Shown: positions 45,901-60,900 of the stretch, one piece after another | Position numbering within the stretch: the stretch's first letter is position 1 | Layout: each line of letters begins with the position of its first letter | DNA from: Apostichopus californicus | Taxonomy: Eukaryota; Echinodermata; Holothuroidea; Aspidochirotida; Stichopodidae | Length of the DNA: 64,000 nucleotides | Reading direction: 5' to 3' | Assembly (NCBI GenBank): GCA_020650975.1 | Contig: JAIPMN010001553.1 | Coordinates: 1-64,000 of the forward strand | Position numbers and translations under genes: made by a program | Notes under the pieces: model-generated | The model's input: only the letters and a program-made list of their open reading frames with translations | What the model was told of the DNA's origin: nothing | The model's database searches: none

Positions 45901-48900
45901 TCCTGGATACTGGCAGAAATATTTTACTAGGGTAGCAAACTCTCCAGACTGTATCCATCAAGCATACATTCCAGTTACATTTAAATTATGATCTGTACAC
46001 GGCTACAGGCGTTAAACTTCTGTAGGAACATTACACGCAAGTCATTGTGCAAGTAACAGTCATAACAGTTGGGCTTTTGAATTAATTAACAAAAAATTAA
46101 CTAAAAAGAAAGTTTTCAACCCATTTGTCAGAAATACTATCCACACCTCATGTCTTAGAGTCTGTCTCATGTAGTTATGAATAATGTACGTAAGCTGTGT
46201 ACTGGCTCAGTCTACACCCATTGATTCTTCAGAGCTAAACTCAGGAAAATAAATTGATGGCTGATCATCTTTGGCAGGCAATAAATGTTGACCCAGCCAA
46301 TTAGATAACTGATTAAGTGTGACCTCATAACCTCAGATAGAGTTCATAGATCGATTAATACATAAGTAAACTAAAAGATCTGTCAATTGGAGGAATGATC
46401 TGAATGCAATTCAAAGGGACTGAAATAATTTGCAGCTGGAAATAAGCTGTCCCTTGGAAGTTAGATCACCTTAGATTAACTCAGAAGAGATTAGCTATTA
46501 AATCTCTGACAAATTATGCCTAAACTGCATCACAGGAATGGGATATATCTCATTCTTATTGTTTACTGTTTTGCTGTGAATTAAACATTAACATCAAATC
46601 ACACAGGCATTCCAGACTGCAATATCCCTAGAAGCTATCGTTATACAAGATGAATTTTTATAATTTACATGATTAACAAAAGCCCTCCTCCCTACAGCCC
46701 TACCTCAGTATATTAAAAACTAGCTTTAACATGAAGTAGTGCATTACCCTAAATTTGCTACATGGAAAATGATATTTAAATTTTTTTAAATTTTATCCCT
46801 TTTACATCCCTTTTAGGATGTTGAACTAGTTTTACCTTCCGCAGCCTTCATAGGCACATTTTGACTTAAGAACCTCTGCAAATTTGTTTCTTTTTAGGGT
46901 CCCCTAACTATTAAACAGACTAATATAGGAGAGCAAAGTAAGATGTGAACTGAATGTCACAAGGACAGTTGGTAGAATAAAGTTATAAACTAGTGAATTG
47001 AGAATCGAGTTTGCAGTTCAGTGAAATAATATATATGAATTCAGAACACAAAGCCTGTACAGGAAACATTCCTTTTAATTCATAAGGGCTGTTTGTTGTT
47101 GTGATTGTGTTGGTCATCACAAACACTATGTGAGGGGAACTGGCCGATTAGCCCTGTGTGTTACCTACCATGGAATAAATTATTCTTGATGTTTTGGCAA
47201 ACTGTTAATGTACATTTCTATGGTAACAAGGTTAAGAATGAACGATTCATGGTAAAACAAAACTGTAAAGCAACCATTCGTATTCCACAGTTCCCAGTAA
47301 GCTGCAACCACAGTTGATATGAATTGAGCTGCAAATTACACCAATTTCAGTTGGGCTCAAGTTTATAAACAAACCAAAGTACACTGAAATGTGCAATGAC
47401 ACAACATTGCATGGTTACATAACATAGAAGCACAGCAATAACATCAGAAGTCCAAGAGCATGTTAGTGAAAGATCACCCCCTCCCCCAAGAACTCTTAGA
47501 TTGCAAGGTTCCTTACCCCTATAGCCATTCGGTACAACTCTTTTCATTGAAGACTCAATCTTCTTGGAAGCTTTGATCAAGTCATATAGCCCACCATAAT
47601 TCATATTTAGTGCAATACAGATGAACTATAAACTTGGTAGAAGATACTTTGTAATATTTAATATGTAAAATTTAATAAATATTCACTCAAGACAGTTTGG
47701 GACACTTTCCCAATGCTAACTAAGAACATTCATAGATACTGTATTCTCATATAATGCTTCCTTCAAAGCATTCGTACTGATAGTATGAACAATCCCTAAC
47801 ATTTGGTGATACAGACTGAATATTCATACTGCTCATACTATCAGTTCAAGTGCTTTAAAGCATGACATGAAACTACACAGTTTATAAGAAAATGTCCCAA
47901 CTAGGTAGCTAACTTCATTTGTCTGTTGAATATTCATGACATATTTACTCAAACCCTTTTCCAATTTTTTTTTATGCAAACCAACATCACTTACTTCACT
48001 TGACTGTTTTTATTTCTTTTTTCTTTTCGGTTTTAATTTTATAATACTCTCTTTGCCCTGTACTCAGTTATGTGCTTAAACACATGCGCTCTTACAACAA
48101 AACAGTACCAGAAAGGAGATAAATAAATGGTTGAGACATAAGAATCAATTCTTAGTAAGATATTAAATCATGTCAATCTACCCTTTGAAGAGCCCAGGCT
48201 CTTGTTAATGAGCATGACACATTCTCCATGCATGTCTATAAATCTATGAAATAGGCCATCAACTTTCTCACATGCACTTTATTAATACAAGACATCATCT
48301 CCAAAAATGAAATATCAGTTGATAGCCTCTCCACGGTTGCCTACGTAAGCAAGAATCACCCACGATGTCTTCCAGTGATATTAAGTGAGCAACTGCATTG
48401 ATAACAAAAGCAGGAACTTTACTCAATCATAAAATGACTGTAACTAATATCAAAGTTTCAATTCCAATAACTTCTCACTATATAGCTGATATTTGCTTTT
48501 TGCTTTCCTAGAATTAATTCCTTGGAGACATATTTTACTGGCATAGTAACACCCTAGGATAGTTGCTCTGAAGAAACAAACAAACAGCTTAAAACTTCTA
48601 AGTATTACTCATGTCAAAGGGGAAAGTATTTTATTGCCCTTTAATGTTGATCAAATTACATCATTGGAATGGTTCCAACTTTAGGGTGCTTATTAACTAT
48701 ACATATGCATCACGTTTGGATTATACTTCTAGGTAAATCCTCTGACAATTGCATTAGCTAATGTGTTTCTTACAGATAGGAAACTACATGATATACAAAA
48801 TCCTCTCCAGGAAGTGCTCTACAATATGTTGAGGACAGCACTGTGTCCAAAGAAAGATAACGAAAGACGAATAATAAATAATATCCGTTTGTTGATTTAG

Positions 48901-51900
48901 AAAGGGCGTGACAGAATGAAAGATAATTATCTCCATAAGAGCAAGTTTCTTTAGACATGTTTACATTTAAATGGATCAGACCCTGCAATCGATGTTAAAT
49001 TAAGATAACAAGAACAATTGATTTTGAAGCCTCCAGCTCTTCTTCCCCCTCCCCCTTGCTCATCCCCATCAAAAAAAGTTGCGGTTTGTTACATGAAGAA
49101 AAGGCACAAACCCATAAGTGAATGTGCAGGGCTACCTTTAACAACCTCTAATACTGTGTTAAGTTATGAAAGTGACACTCACCAACCAAATTGACAGGTC
49201 ACCCCAATCCTAGACTAGTGCAAGGTTCCAATTGCAGGGTCTAATCAGCATTAACACTACAATTAGATTTATAGTGGTTCAACACAGTGCTTTAGTATTC
49301 CCCAACAAACCTTCTTGCTGTGGTCTTCTGCTAGTTTGGTTCCTTAAGTTGCTATTTTCTTGCTTAATTGAATAACATCTCCACTCCTGAAAGCGAGCTG
49401 ACTTTTCATGCAGCTTACAAACCCTGTATTCAGTGGCTGGTAATTGCCCATACATAATGTTGATATAAACCTGTCAGTAATTCTTAGAATTCCTTGTCCT
49501 TTAGGATGGTATCACTTGTAATCACCTTGATAAACCCTGATCAACATAGTCACAATACAAACCACCTAACTGGGACTGTTCTCAATAGTCAGTGTTACAC
49601 ATGTTTGGATCATAAAATAACCTCTTATTGTTATTCTTTGATTAAGTCCTTTAATACATATTCATCCACCATTGCATAAATGGATCTGATAGTCAGACTT
49701 GTAGTACAGGTAGAACAGCATTCAGGAGTAGGAGAATAAGTAGAATTCCTCTTGGTATGAGTATGCTGAGTATGAGTACTATGCTCTAAGTGTGAGTACT
49801 AGTATGAAGTGATGACAATAGTATCTATTTCACATATTCAAAATGACTATAGTATCTATTTCGCATATCCAACAGGATTATAGTATCTATTCTGCATATC
49901 CAAAATGGCAATAGTATCTATTCAGCATATCCAACAGGACTCTATAGTAGGCTATCTATTCCGCATCTCCAAAATGGCAATAGTACCTATTCAGCACATC
50001 CAAAATGACTATAGTATCTATTTAGCATATCCAAAATGACAATAGTATCTTTTTCGCACATATGCCCAATGGCTAAAGTATCTATTCAGCATATCCAAAA
50101 TGATGTGAAAACATTATCTATTTCATCCATGACTATACTGTAGTATCTATTTCTCATATCCAAACTGACAATAGTATCTATTCAGCATATCCAAAATTAC
50201 TATAGTATCTATTCAGCATATCCAAAATGACTGTATAGTATTCCCGAATCCAAATGGCAATAGCATCTATTCAGCATATCCAAAATGATGTGACAATAGT
50301 ATCTATTTCACATATCCAAAATGACTATAGTATCTATTCTGCATAAATATCCAAAATGACTGTAGTATCTATTTCGCACATCCAAGCTGACAATAGTGTC
50401 GTTTCAGCATATCCAAAATGGCAATAGTATCTATTTCACACATATGCAGAATGGCTATAGTATCTATTCAGCATATCCAAAATGACTGTACAGTAGTACA
50501 TCTATTTTGCATATACACAATGGCTATAGTATCTATTTCCTATATCCAAAAGGGCAATTGTATCTATTTCACATATCCAAAATGATTATAGTTAAGTATC
50601 TATTCCGCATATCCAAAATGCCAATTAGTATCTATTTGACATATCCACAATGACAATAGTATCTATTCTGCATATCCAAAATGACTATAGTATCTATTTC
50701 ACTTCTATTCTATATTAAAAGCATCCCAGGATTTTCATGTACTGTCCCCAGATTATAACAAGTGTCCGTCGAACTATTCCACAAGGCTGTTTAAAGGCCT
50801 TAGATTAACATAAGTTGAACAAATTGCTTGTCTAGAGGATGTATTGCAGTAACGTGTGCATTTGACCATCACCCTTAAAACATAGCACCACCAAAGACAG
50901 AAATGCCCTCAAAATTTAACCATTTCCTACAAACAGTCACTGCACATACTATCTCCAGATGCCAACATGAGGGGGCCACTCAACATCTTAATCATGTCCT
51001 CAGAGTTCCTGAACAGAATATGGTCACTTTAAACCAGAAGTTTGGTGTTTAAATTGCATGATCCACCTCCTCCAATAAGGCTTAAATTTAACAACACCCA
51101 GAGTTATTGTAGTGGGGTGAACTTTTGAATAAATGCAGAGGGTGGTACTACTTCTTCATGCTGATAAGTGCTCTTGCCATGCCAAGGGGGTATCACGATT
51201 GATCAATTGCCGGACACCCGCTTGACTCTGTCCATTAGTAGTATACCGCAGTTAATGTAGAGACGGTATTCGAAATAATTACAATGTTCAATGTTCTCTT
51301 GGTTAATGCGAAGTCTTGACATGTGGTTATAGTATTTATAGGTATATATACACGTTAAATAATAAATAGTTAGGTTTTTGTCAGTTTCACGTAGTGATGT
51401 GAATCGTATCACTGTGCTGGATGGAAGGCACACTAGAGCGGTTCATCTCAGTCATTGCGTGGTAGCGTGGTGTGCTGACTAAACACGCTGAAGAATTGAA
51501 ACTTGAACAGAAGTCAATGATAATATGTTACATCACAAGTGATAAGAATAATAACTGGAATTTAATGTTCTCTTTGTTAATGCGAAGTCTTGACATTTCT
51601 GAATTGAAAAGATTCCAAATTTGAGATCAAATGTTGAATTGGAAGCCACCCGACGCGTAAGTTGTAATCCATAAGCCCTTGCAGGTGTCTCCCACATTTG
51701 TGGTCGCTTAAGGGTCATAAAAATAACTGCTGATTATTATTATTATCATAAGAGTATTATGTAGAAGATTATATGATTGGTGAGTGTAATTGTTGAATTT
51801 TAATGAGTTATAACATGATATAAAGTTAGAATGAAATAGTATTTGCAATACATGACCTGAATATCATTGTTGACGATACGGTTGTGTAGAACAATCTGTA

Positions 51901-54900
51901 CTGAATTTGTGTAGGGAACCTAATCCAAGAAAGTTAACGTTAACTGTCATTATGTAAAATGATTTCATTACTTCATAATTCTATCACATTGTATTAATTA
52001 TCGGTTCCTAAAAATAGTCAGTGACGAGTGGAAACCATAATTCTATGTATAATACAGGTATGATGTTAGCTGTGTTAGTAGAATCATGAGACGTACATGT
52101 TAAATGGGTTGATCTTCAATGTATGACCACCATGTTGTTTAGAGAAGGATTTGTTGCGATGAATATATGGACAACATGCTCCCATGTATGGATTATATGG
52201 CGATATTAGTAGGAGTTGAGGATTTATTGATTATTAATGTTGTTTCCAGTTTGATTTATTCTGACATATAGTTTGTGTATAAGTTAACTCTGAAGTACAT
52301 TGTTTTCATGTAATACTAAATACTGTTATCTGTAATCAGAATGGCTATTATGTCAGTAATGTATGCAAAGGTTCTTTCTTTGAAGGTGGATTGGTATTTG
52401 TATATTATTTATCTGCATATTTGTTTGGTTTAGCTTCTGTGTCATAACACTTGGTATCATAGGCTTCCGTCATCCCAGGTACAACATCCGCTGCTGTAAT
52501 GGTCTCGTTGGGTTGGTGAGTACATAGGCGGTTACGTATCATAAGTGGTTGAGAATCGAGATCCAAATATTGCCTGCTGATTATTAGTTTGGTGGCGAGC
52601 GTGAAAGATTTGGACACAGTACACTGTTGATTCTCGTTATTACGTGTTGTCATTCTTTAACCTAAAATTATATGTATATATTATCAATTTTAAAGCTATT
52701 TTAGGTTCATTAAAATGTTATTTTACCACTGTTTGATATTAAGAGATAGTGTTTCATCACTGATGGTTAAGCACAAAGTTATTGTCTTGTTGTCATTTGG
52801 AACATAGTTTGATAGTACAAAGTGTGTCCCATTTATTATACAGTATGGTGGTCCATGTAATAAGTATTGTTGTTGTGACATATTATCGTAGTATTATCAT
52901 TCATGTTAAAGATACACCAGTTGTAACATGAGGAAGAGCTTTTGTGGTGCTCATGTTGATAATCATATTGATATCATTCATGTTGCAGGTATTCATATTT
53001 ACATTATGTTCATGTTGTTATTGATATTTGATGACTTGTTGGTTCATGATAGTCCAATAGAATGCTATGCTAGATTGGACATAGAAGTGGTAATCTAGTG
53101 CTCATTTGTGTTGGTATTCCCAATATTTTTCTCTTGTATGTTTCTAATGCTGTTCTCATCTATATTTTATATCACACCTGTTGTTTTTATCGAGGTTGTT
53201 TTTACTGGCTTAATTAATCAATGGTTATTCTAATCTCTGGTGTCGCCCTTATTGTTGTGACCGGCTTAAATCGACGGTCGTATTCACCTTGTCCTCCTCC
53301 TTCCTCGGTGCACATCCCTTCATTATCCCACATGATCTTTAGTGTTTAAATTGCAAGATCCACCAATGAGGCTTAATTTTAACAACACCCAGAGTAAACC
53401 CACATCCCACTGATGAGAAATTGTAGGTTAACAACTGAACACTGCACAACCCAAGTCAAAGATAATGTGAGGAGAGAAATTGGCACCATATGAAAACTAC
53501 AGAATGATGATATTAAGATGCTTAGAACAGTCTCCAGTGAAGTGTCACATTATTACAATTATACTATAGATGCTTTCAGATGCAAGGCCCCACATGCAGT
53601 AGAGAATACTTCAGTGCTGTATCAATGATATTAACTCCAGGATAAACAAAGCAACAAAAAAAAAAAAAGATGAAATTCACAATACTTACTCTACTTCCAC
53701 GACAAGCACTTTGGCTATAAAATCCTTAGCTTCTTTTGAGATATTGTCCCAAATATCTTCTTCAAATTCCCAGTCTCCGTCACGTACATTCACCAATGTC
53801 TGCCTATCATCTTCTCCCATAAATGGAGAACAACCACTCAACCTGAAAGAGAAATGCAGAACATTTCCTTTATATATTAATTTAAGATTGAAATTGCTTT
53901 AAAGTTCATCAATTTTTAGCCCCTAAAAAGAGGATTCAAAAAGTGCTTTCCTATAGAGGGATCGGATTATTGAAATATTAATATTCCCAGCCAATGAAGA
54001 TTATTAAAATTATTTTCTTTCTTTCTTCTCTTTCTTTTCTTTCTTCTCTCCATCCTTTGTCGACTAATCCTCTTACATCAAACTCTTTTGTATTCACCCT
54101 GCTCATTAACCTGTCTGTATTCTGTGTTTGTATTTGTCCCTTGTAGTTTCTGTTACTTGTCATTCAGCCTCTGGAGAAGATCCTGCTAGGATCGAAACGT
54201 CAGGCCCACTTACTTTTACATATTAAAATTATTAATAGACAATTAAATATCCCAGTGTGGATAAATACTTTTAGAGCGGAAGCTTAGAATGCTTGTATAA
54301 ATTTGAGCATGGGTGACCATTATTTGACTTTTCTAGCATATTTGGGGGCAATACTAATAACCTTTAAATAAGAAGCAAACCCAACTAAGATCATTGGTCA
54401 CTGTGATATACTTGTAAGGAATAGTTTTCCCACATATCTAAGAAAACTCCCAATTGGGAGATATCACTGTTTTAATGTTACTTCACAACAACAGCATCTA
54501 ACATACAGAAAAGGTTTAACATGACCTAACATTGGCAGCGACTTTAGTGTCAATGCTGCTTACAGTCACCTTGAAAAATATGTAAAGAAATATGGAAAGT
54601 AAAGCCTTGACTCCATGCAATGGTACCAGACTGACAAAATGACAGGCAGCCTGACAGAGCTTTAAACCCTGTTGAATATCTCCCAAATGGGGCAAGATTT
54701 TCCTTAGATACCTGTAAAAGGTTTTACAGTGGAAAACTGCTGTTTTGTTTGATTGCTGTAGTGCACAGATTTACCAGTAAATAGTAAAAACACTCCCACA
54801 AACATTGCACCACAAAAATAGACTGAAGCATGTGGTCAAAGGGACCACGAAAAATGTTGCAAAGAAGAAACTACTGTGGTATGAATGCATTAGCAGCTCC

Positions 54901-57900
54901 CAATGTGGAGAGAACAAACATATTGTAAGACCAAAAGTCCTGTTCAGTATCAGACATGTTAACTTCCCACAAAATTCATAGAATCCTTCGTTCATAACAA
55001 TACTGCTACCCGAGGTTCATCTCCTAATTCTAATGCCACAGCTGTTTGCATTTCATCCCCAATAATTGACCTAGACAGCACTTATTTTACAACGCTGAGA
55101 TGGTAGAAGCCAATGTCCTTTAATATTTATACCTCTTTAATCATTAAACTACAGATCAATATGTAACTTTAATGTAATGTATATGATGAAATTAAAAGCA
55201 ACTAATAAGTATTGCACAGTTTAACCAAGACACAACTAACCTCTATATCATCATACCCTTCAATGAGTATCCTATAACATCGCGGATACAGAGCTTTGTC
55301 CTTTTGCTGGGTACGTCTGAATTGTCAACGTTAATATAACAAGGAATTTTTCAGGTTTTGATGTGAAACATCTTTGTGATTATAGCAAGTGAATGGATTG
55401 GACTCTACCCTTAACTTTATATAATTTGGAGCCAATGAACACAATGTGTGTAAGCTTTGGGGAATTTATATTACTCCTTTGATCTTGATTAACGACCGTT
55501 TGTGTCAATACTTAGTTGTTCTTCAGTAGCATTTTAGTTTATGGAACTATACTTTGGTTACATCAACACATGTGCAACTGTTGGTTTACATTTCTTCAGG
55601 GTTTGGTACAATATTCATAAGAAGTTCCACAAAGTTTAAAGCACTTGTTGACATTTCACTTGCCATCACCAGAAATTTATGTGAAGCTAGTAGTGCCAAA
55701 GAGAAAGGTATTTTTCCATTCCTTCCAATAAAAAAATTCCAACCTTTAAATGCTTTTCATTTGTTAAATAATACCATAAAAATTATTGTCCAGTGGTGAA
55801 ATGTTAAGGATTGATTCAAATTTCATTAACTACTATCACATTAACCTATCTTTTGTGAAAAAAACTCTAAAAAATTGTCTTAGTTTCATCGATTACAATA
55901 ATACTTTGAGTAAACGTTTTTTGGTAAAAACACAATAAGCTGTTGTGAGTTACTTGGAATTTATTAACCATTTCTCTGTAAAAAAAATTCTCTTCATGGT
56001 TTCCTGTGATGTCTCAGAACCTGACCTTTGATATTTCCTATAGTGGTTTGTGTCTAACAACAAATATATGTACATGATTAGAAAGACAAACAGAGCGTAT
56101 GAAAAGAGTTTTTACTTTTGAGCAGGTACTGAGAGCACAGATATCCCATGGTGACATTTAATAATTTAAGTTCAATTGATAGTCATCTTTCTTGTTATTC
56201 CAACATTTTTTCAATGTCATATCAGAATGTACAATTGAATTTGTGTTCAAATGGACAAAAAAAAGGAGACAAAAGGAATACAACTCCATTAACTTCCTGG
56301 TCTAAAGGGCTACAAAAAATTTATAAGCCACAGTATACATTCTTGCTGGTTTTAAAATACTGTGATAGATACATTTTGCCTAGTCTGCACCATAATCAAG
56401 ACCACAAAGCTGATATATTCCAAATATATAAGAGGAAAGATTATAAGTATTTCATTTAAAAGGAACACTGAACCATTGTACTCTTCCTCTCTTCAGAGCT
56501 TATGATCTCTGGGTTTGAAATATATTTTCCACTGAAAAAGCAATATTTCTTGCACTTTTCTAAGTATCTTACATAATCAACAACATAAGTGTTCCTGCTT
56601 CACCTCAAAAGGTCATATTTGCCAGAATAATTTAGAAAATTTATTTAATTTGTGATTCTTGCCCAAAGGTTTGACAATTGTGATAACTTTTGACTTCAAT
56701 GGCTACAACTATCCTCAGTTACCTGGCATCATTTGAAATAGTTATGGTTGACACTGCTAATACTATCAATGTTGTGTACGCATCTTAGCATGAATATTCA
56801 TAAACACATAAATTCTGCCTAAAAATAACTGTTTGCATTTAGCGACCAATTTTACAGTGCATTCCTTGAATCTGACAGTGATCAAGCTAAGACAGCTACC
56901 TAGGTTGTTTTCAATGAATGTACAGTACTGCAACTATGAAAAATTATTGGATAACTTTGATTCTAATATAACTTTGTACACCAGAGACACTTTAGTATTG
57001 TATAGAAAAACCATGAGAAGGAAAGACTATTTAAATATGTTGAAAATTGCTCAGTTGTCTTCATAACTTCAAAGGAAATAATTTTGTATTTACATTTTGT
57101 ATATAGCAAGTTCCATTATGTTTTGGTTAAAATTTTGTTAGTCATACAATAGAAAACCAATATGGTTTCATGTACAAAACTTGTTATTCAGTTAAGCATT
57201 TGTTTTAGCAATTCAGTTATGTTTGTATAAAGCATTTTTCTATGCAATACTGGACGAAAAAGTTCCTGCTTGAAATGTTACCCTAAATGAATTTCATGGC
57301 AATGGGATTTCGGTATACATATAGCATAAAAAATTTATCAAGATGAACACAATCTATCCAACTTACAAGATATAGGCAATGACCCCGATACTCCAGACGT
57401 CAGATGCTGGTGTGATGGGCTTTCTCCTTACCACCTCCGGGGCAACAAACTCGGGTGTACCACAAGCACACTGTATCTCTTCGTCTGGCTTGAGGACTCT
57501 AGCCAAGCCAAAGTCAATCACTTTGATGTTATCAGAGTCTGCAGACTCTAAAAGGATATTTTCAGGCTGGGGAGGAAATGGAAAAGGAAGTATGAAGTGT
57601 GTAAATAAATATGAAAACTGCAACATAATCACATACTAATACATGTGGTATAGAGAGTCATATATGACAGTGATATTAAAGTTCAATGATAAACATTTAA
57701 AGGAAACTATAAATTCATGAAATAATAAATATCTCCAAAAACTCATGATACACAGCTGTTTGTGTCATATTGTACCCTATAGTCAATAAGAGCACAAACC
57801 AGTAAGGCATTTCTGCATAAAGTCTCTTCATACAATATAAAGAAGCAAAACAAAATATACACAATCTTATCTTGATGTTAATCCATACCAATATTTAACT

Positions 57901-60900
57901 ACCAGATTAAGGATCATTTTTTTACAGTAAAAGATTTCTTTCTTCATATGTATAGATCTGTATTGGTGTTTGCCCCTTGTAGATTTGTACTCATACCTGT
58001 ACTTGAAAGATTTAGAAAATCTAGTACTGTTAATAGATACTCATTCTGGTACTCATAGGAAGGAGAATTCTGTTTATTCTGCTACTCATACCAAGGAGAA
58101 TTCTACTAGTAACTCACACTCATACAAATGTAGAGCCATGCCCTTTTGGCATAGCTGGCCTGCCTTAGAATTTCGACACCGGAACTGGTCAAACCCTTCC
58201 GTTTAGATTGGGAGACCCTTCAGGGCGTGGGGTAGCCTTGAAATCCATTGTTCTTAGACACTATGTTACTTTCACTAGTTAACTCAACACATAGAAGATT
58301 TCTGTTTACCTTTAACTACGGTTTTGTCTGCTTTTGCAGCAATTGAAGTTGTCACTTTAATAGCTCTATGAGAGCTCGCTAGTCGGTGTCAGAGCACACT
58401 CTAGCAGATTAAATACACATGGACTAGAAAACAAAACCATCCTATCTATTCCATTTTTGTGGTCATCGGCAGAGACCCAGAGCTCCCATCACCCCACCCC
58501 CCAGGAATGTCACCACTGAACATCCTTACCCCGGCTTTACACAAAGGTGAATTCTACTTGTACTAATAAACTTTAAATAAAAATAAAATAAATATAAAAC
58601 TAATAAACTAAACTAAACTCATATAAAGGATAATTCTGTTGCACTCATACCAATACCAAAAGGGAATTCTACTTGTAATCATACTCATACAAACAAGTAT
58701 TCTTTTACCCATACTCATACCAAGGGGACTTCTACTTTCTCAAACTCATACAAACAAGAAAACTTTTATTCCTACTAATACCAAGGAGAATTCTACTAGT
58801 ATTCATACTCATACCAAGGAGAATTCTACTAGTATTCATACTCATACCAAGGAGACTTCTACTAGTATTCATACTCATACCAAGGACAATTCTACTAGTA
58901 TTCATACTCATACCAAGGAGAATTCTACTAGTATTCATACTCATACCAAGGAGAATTCTACTAGTATTCATACTCATACCAAGGACAATTCTACTAGTAT
59001 TCATACTCATACCAAGGAGAATTCTACTAGTATTCATACTCATACCAAGGAGAATTCTACAAGTACTCATACTCATACCAAGGAGAATTCTACAAGTACT
59101 CATACTCATACCAAGGAGAATTCTACTAGTATTCATACTCATACCAAGGAGAATTCTACAAGTACTCATACTCATACCAAGGAGAATTCTACAAGTACTC
59201 ATACTCATACCACAGGGAATTCTACTTGTAATCAAACTCATACCAAGGAGAATTCTACTTGTATTCTTACTCAAACAAACAAGAATTCTTTACTCATACT
59301 CATGTTGCGGTACTCATGCAGCACATCTGCTTCCTTAGAAGTGCGGTCACGACTTGTTATTGGTTAACACTTTACTCTTTAAGGTGTTTAACAGGTCTTT
59401 AAGTGGGCCAGTACAGTACTTGTTTTCAAACATTTAAGGAAGTCTTGTAATCTAGCATTTAATTAAGGAAGATACTAGTACAACTGCAAGATTATAGCAC
59501 TCTTACTTGTTCATGCAGCCTTGTACTCATGCTTGGACTCATACCAAGGGGAAGTTTACTGATGCTCATACTGTTGTATGTTTATACTTCATGTCTGCTT
59601 CCTAGTAACAGGCATGGTCAAAATTTATTTTCATGATGTACAGCTTTTCATATATAGTAACATTCTAATGTGTTAAGAATACTGTTCATGTGGCAACACA
59701 GCTGACAATGACACTTATTAAGTACTGACAATTGACAAACCTGAACAAACTAATACAGGAATCTAATTCTGAAAATACTGATTTGTTTTTAAGTACCTAG
59801 TGATAAATGAAAGGGTTGCATAACGGCTTCTGCACATTTATCTTTTTAGAGTAAATAAACAACAGAACATTGACTAGAAATTATCAACAATTTTGAAAAG
59901 AGCAACGAAATTTTGGCTAGAATATGGGATTCAAACTGGTGCTGGTCAGTGACCCGGATCTATGAATCCTGGGCTCTGCCAACTGAGCTATGAATCCCTT
60001 AGTTGCTGGTGATCCCTATATATCAATTTCTTTGCTTGGGGTGCCAATCTCAAGTCATTGTAACTTTACAAAGAATGCAAGTTTGGCTACTTTTTGTGAA
60101 TTTCTTTTACGAAATGCCAATTTCTACTCACCTTCAGATCCAAATGAACCACGTTCCTCTCATGCATGTGTGAGACACCATCAATGACCTGCTTGAGGAA
60201 GAATACAGCCTCTCCCTCGGTGATAGAATCCTGAGAGACGATTCGTTCAAACAGTTCTCCACCTGTCACTCTGTGCAATCGCTACTGTCAAGGAACATAC
60301 AGTGTGACAAAAGTAAAAAACTGCGACTTATTTGGACTTAATGCTACTGAGTGATATGTTGTAATGCAAGTATGCAACAAATAAGCACTTTTCTCTTTCT
60401 TTTTCATTCTTTGTACTTTCCTTGAAATAAAAAGGAAACCAACACGATCATGTGTTCATTAAACAGGAAACTGTGGTGAAGGACTACAACTATTGGCTGT
60501 CTACATATACAGACATGAAATGAAATGTATGGGCATGTACACCTTACCTTAACATGTAGGCCTATGTGTTGTCAGGGTAAATTTATAAGCCCCCTTACTC
60601 GGCTAAGATTGTTAACTCAATCATAAGTGTACTGCAGAAATGCAACAACCACCTTTAGGTATTATCTGTGTTTTGCCCTTTGTCATTTACCAACTCTATC
60701 CTAACTGCATTAAAAGTAAACAGAGGATATATTTGGCACAATATATTATCAGTATTGAAACACTACAGTAAATATCAGCCCAAACTTTGTCTGTGGTACT
60801 AGGGGGTGTAAGTCAATATATCAAGAGGCTTAGCAAATCTGGATTTGAGGTGAATTGCTAAATACACATTTAGTACAACAAAATGCAGTACCATGATTAT

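Larger units (their letters stand above)
41581..53689 (-). other. 12.1-kb kinase-gene intron
   Basis: It contains a hAT-type MITE (45066-45361), a palindromic element (47755-47862), a 33-bp-type tandem array (49800-50700) and a 2.2-kb segment between direct repeats (51045-53395). Apart from these it shows no coding signal. Confidence 0.55.
53843..57366 (-). other. Kinase-gene intron
   Basis: It holds a pyrimidine-rich run (about 54012-54052), the single hammerhead-like arm (54147-54221) and a dispersed repeat (54232-54360). Nothing else is recognised. Confidence 0.5.
57567..60131 (-). other. Kinase-gene intron dominated by a minisatellite
   Basis: Apart from the array at 58030-59290 and a tRNA-like repeat near its exon-side edge (59905-60060), nothing is recognised. 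Confidence 0.5.

Noticed and set aside
58639-59367. A 242-codon Thr/His-rich repeat protein
   Set aside because: It is a 33-bp minisatellite in an intron, equally open on the other strand; I list it as a repeat.
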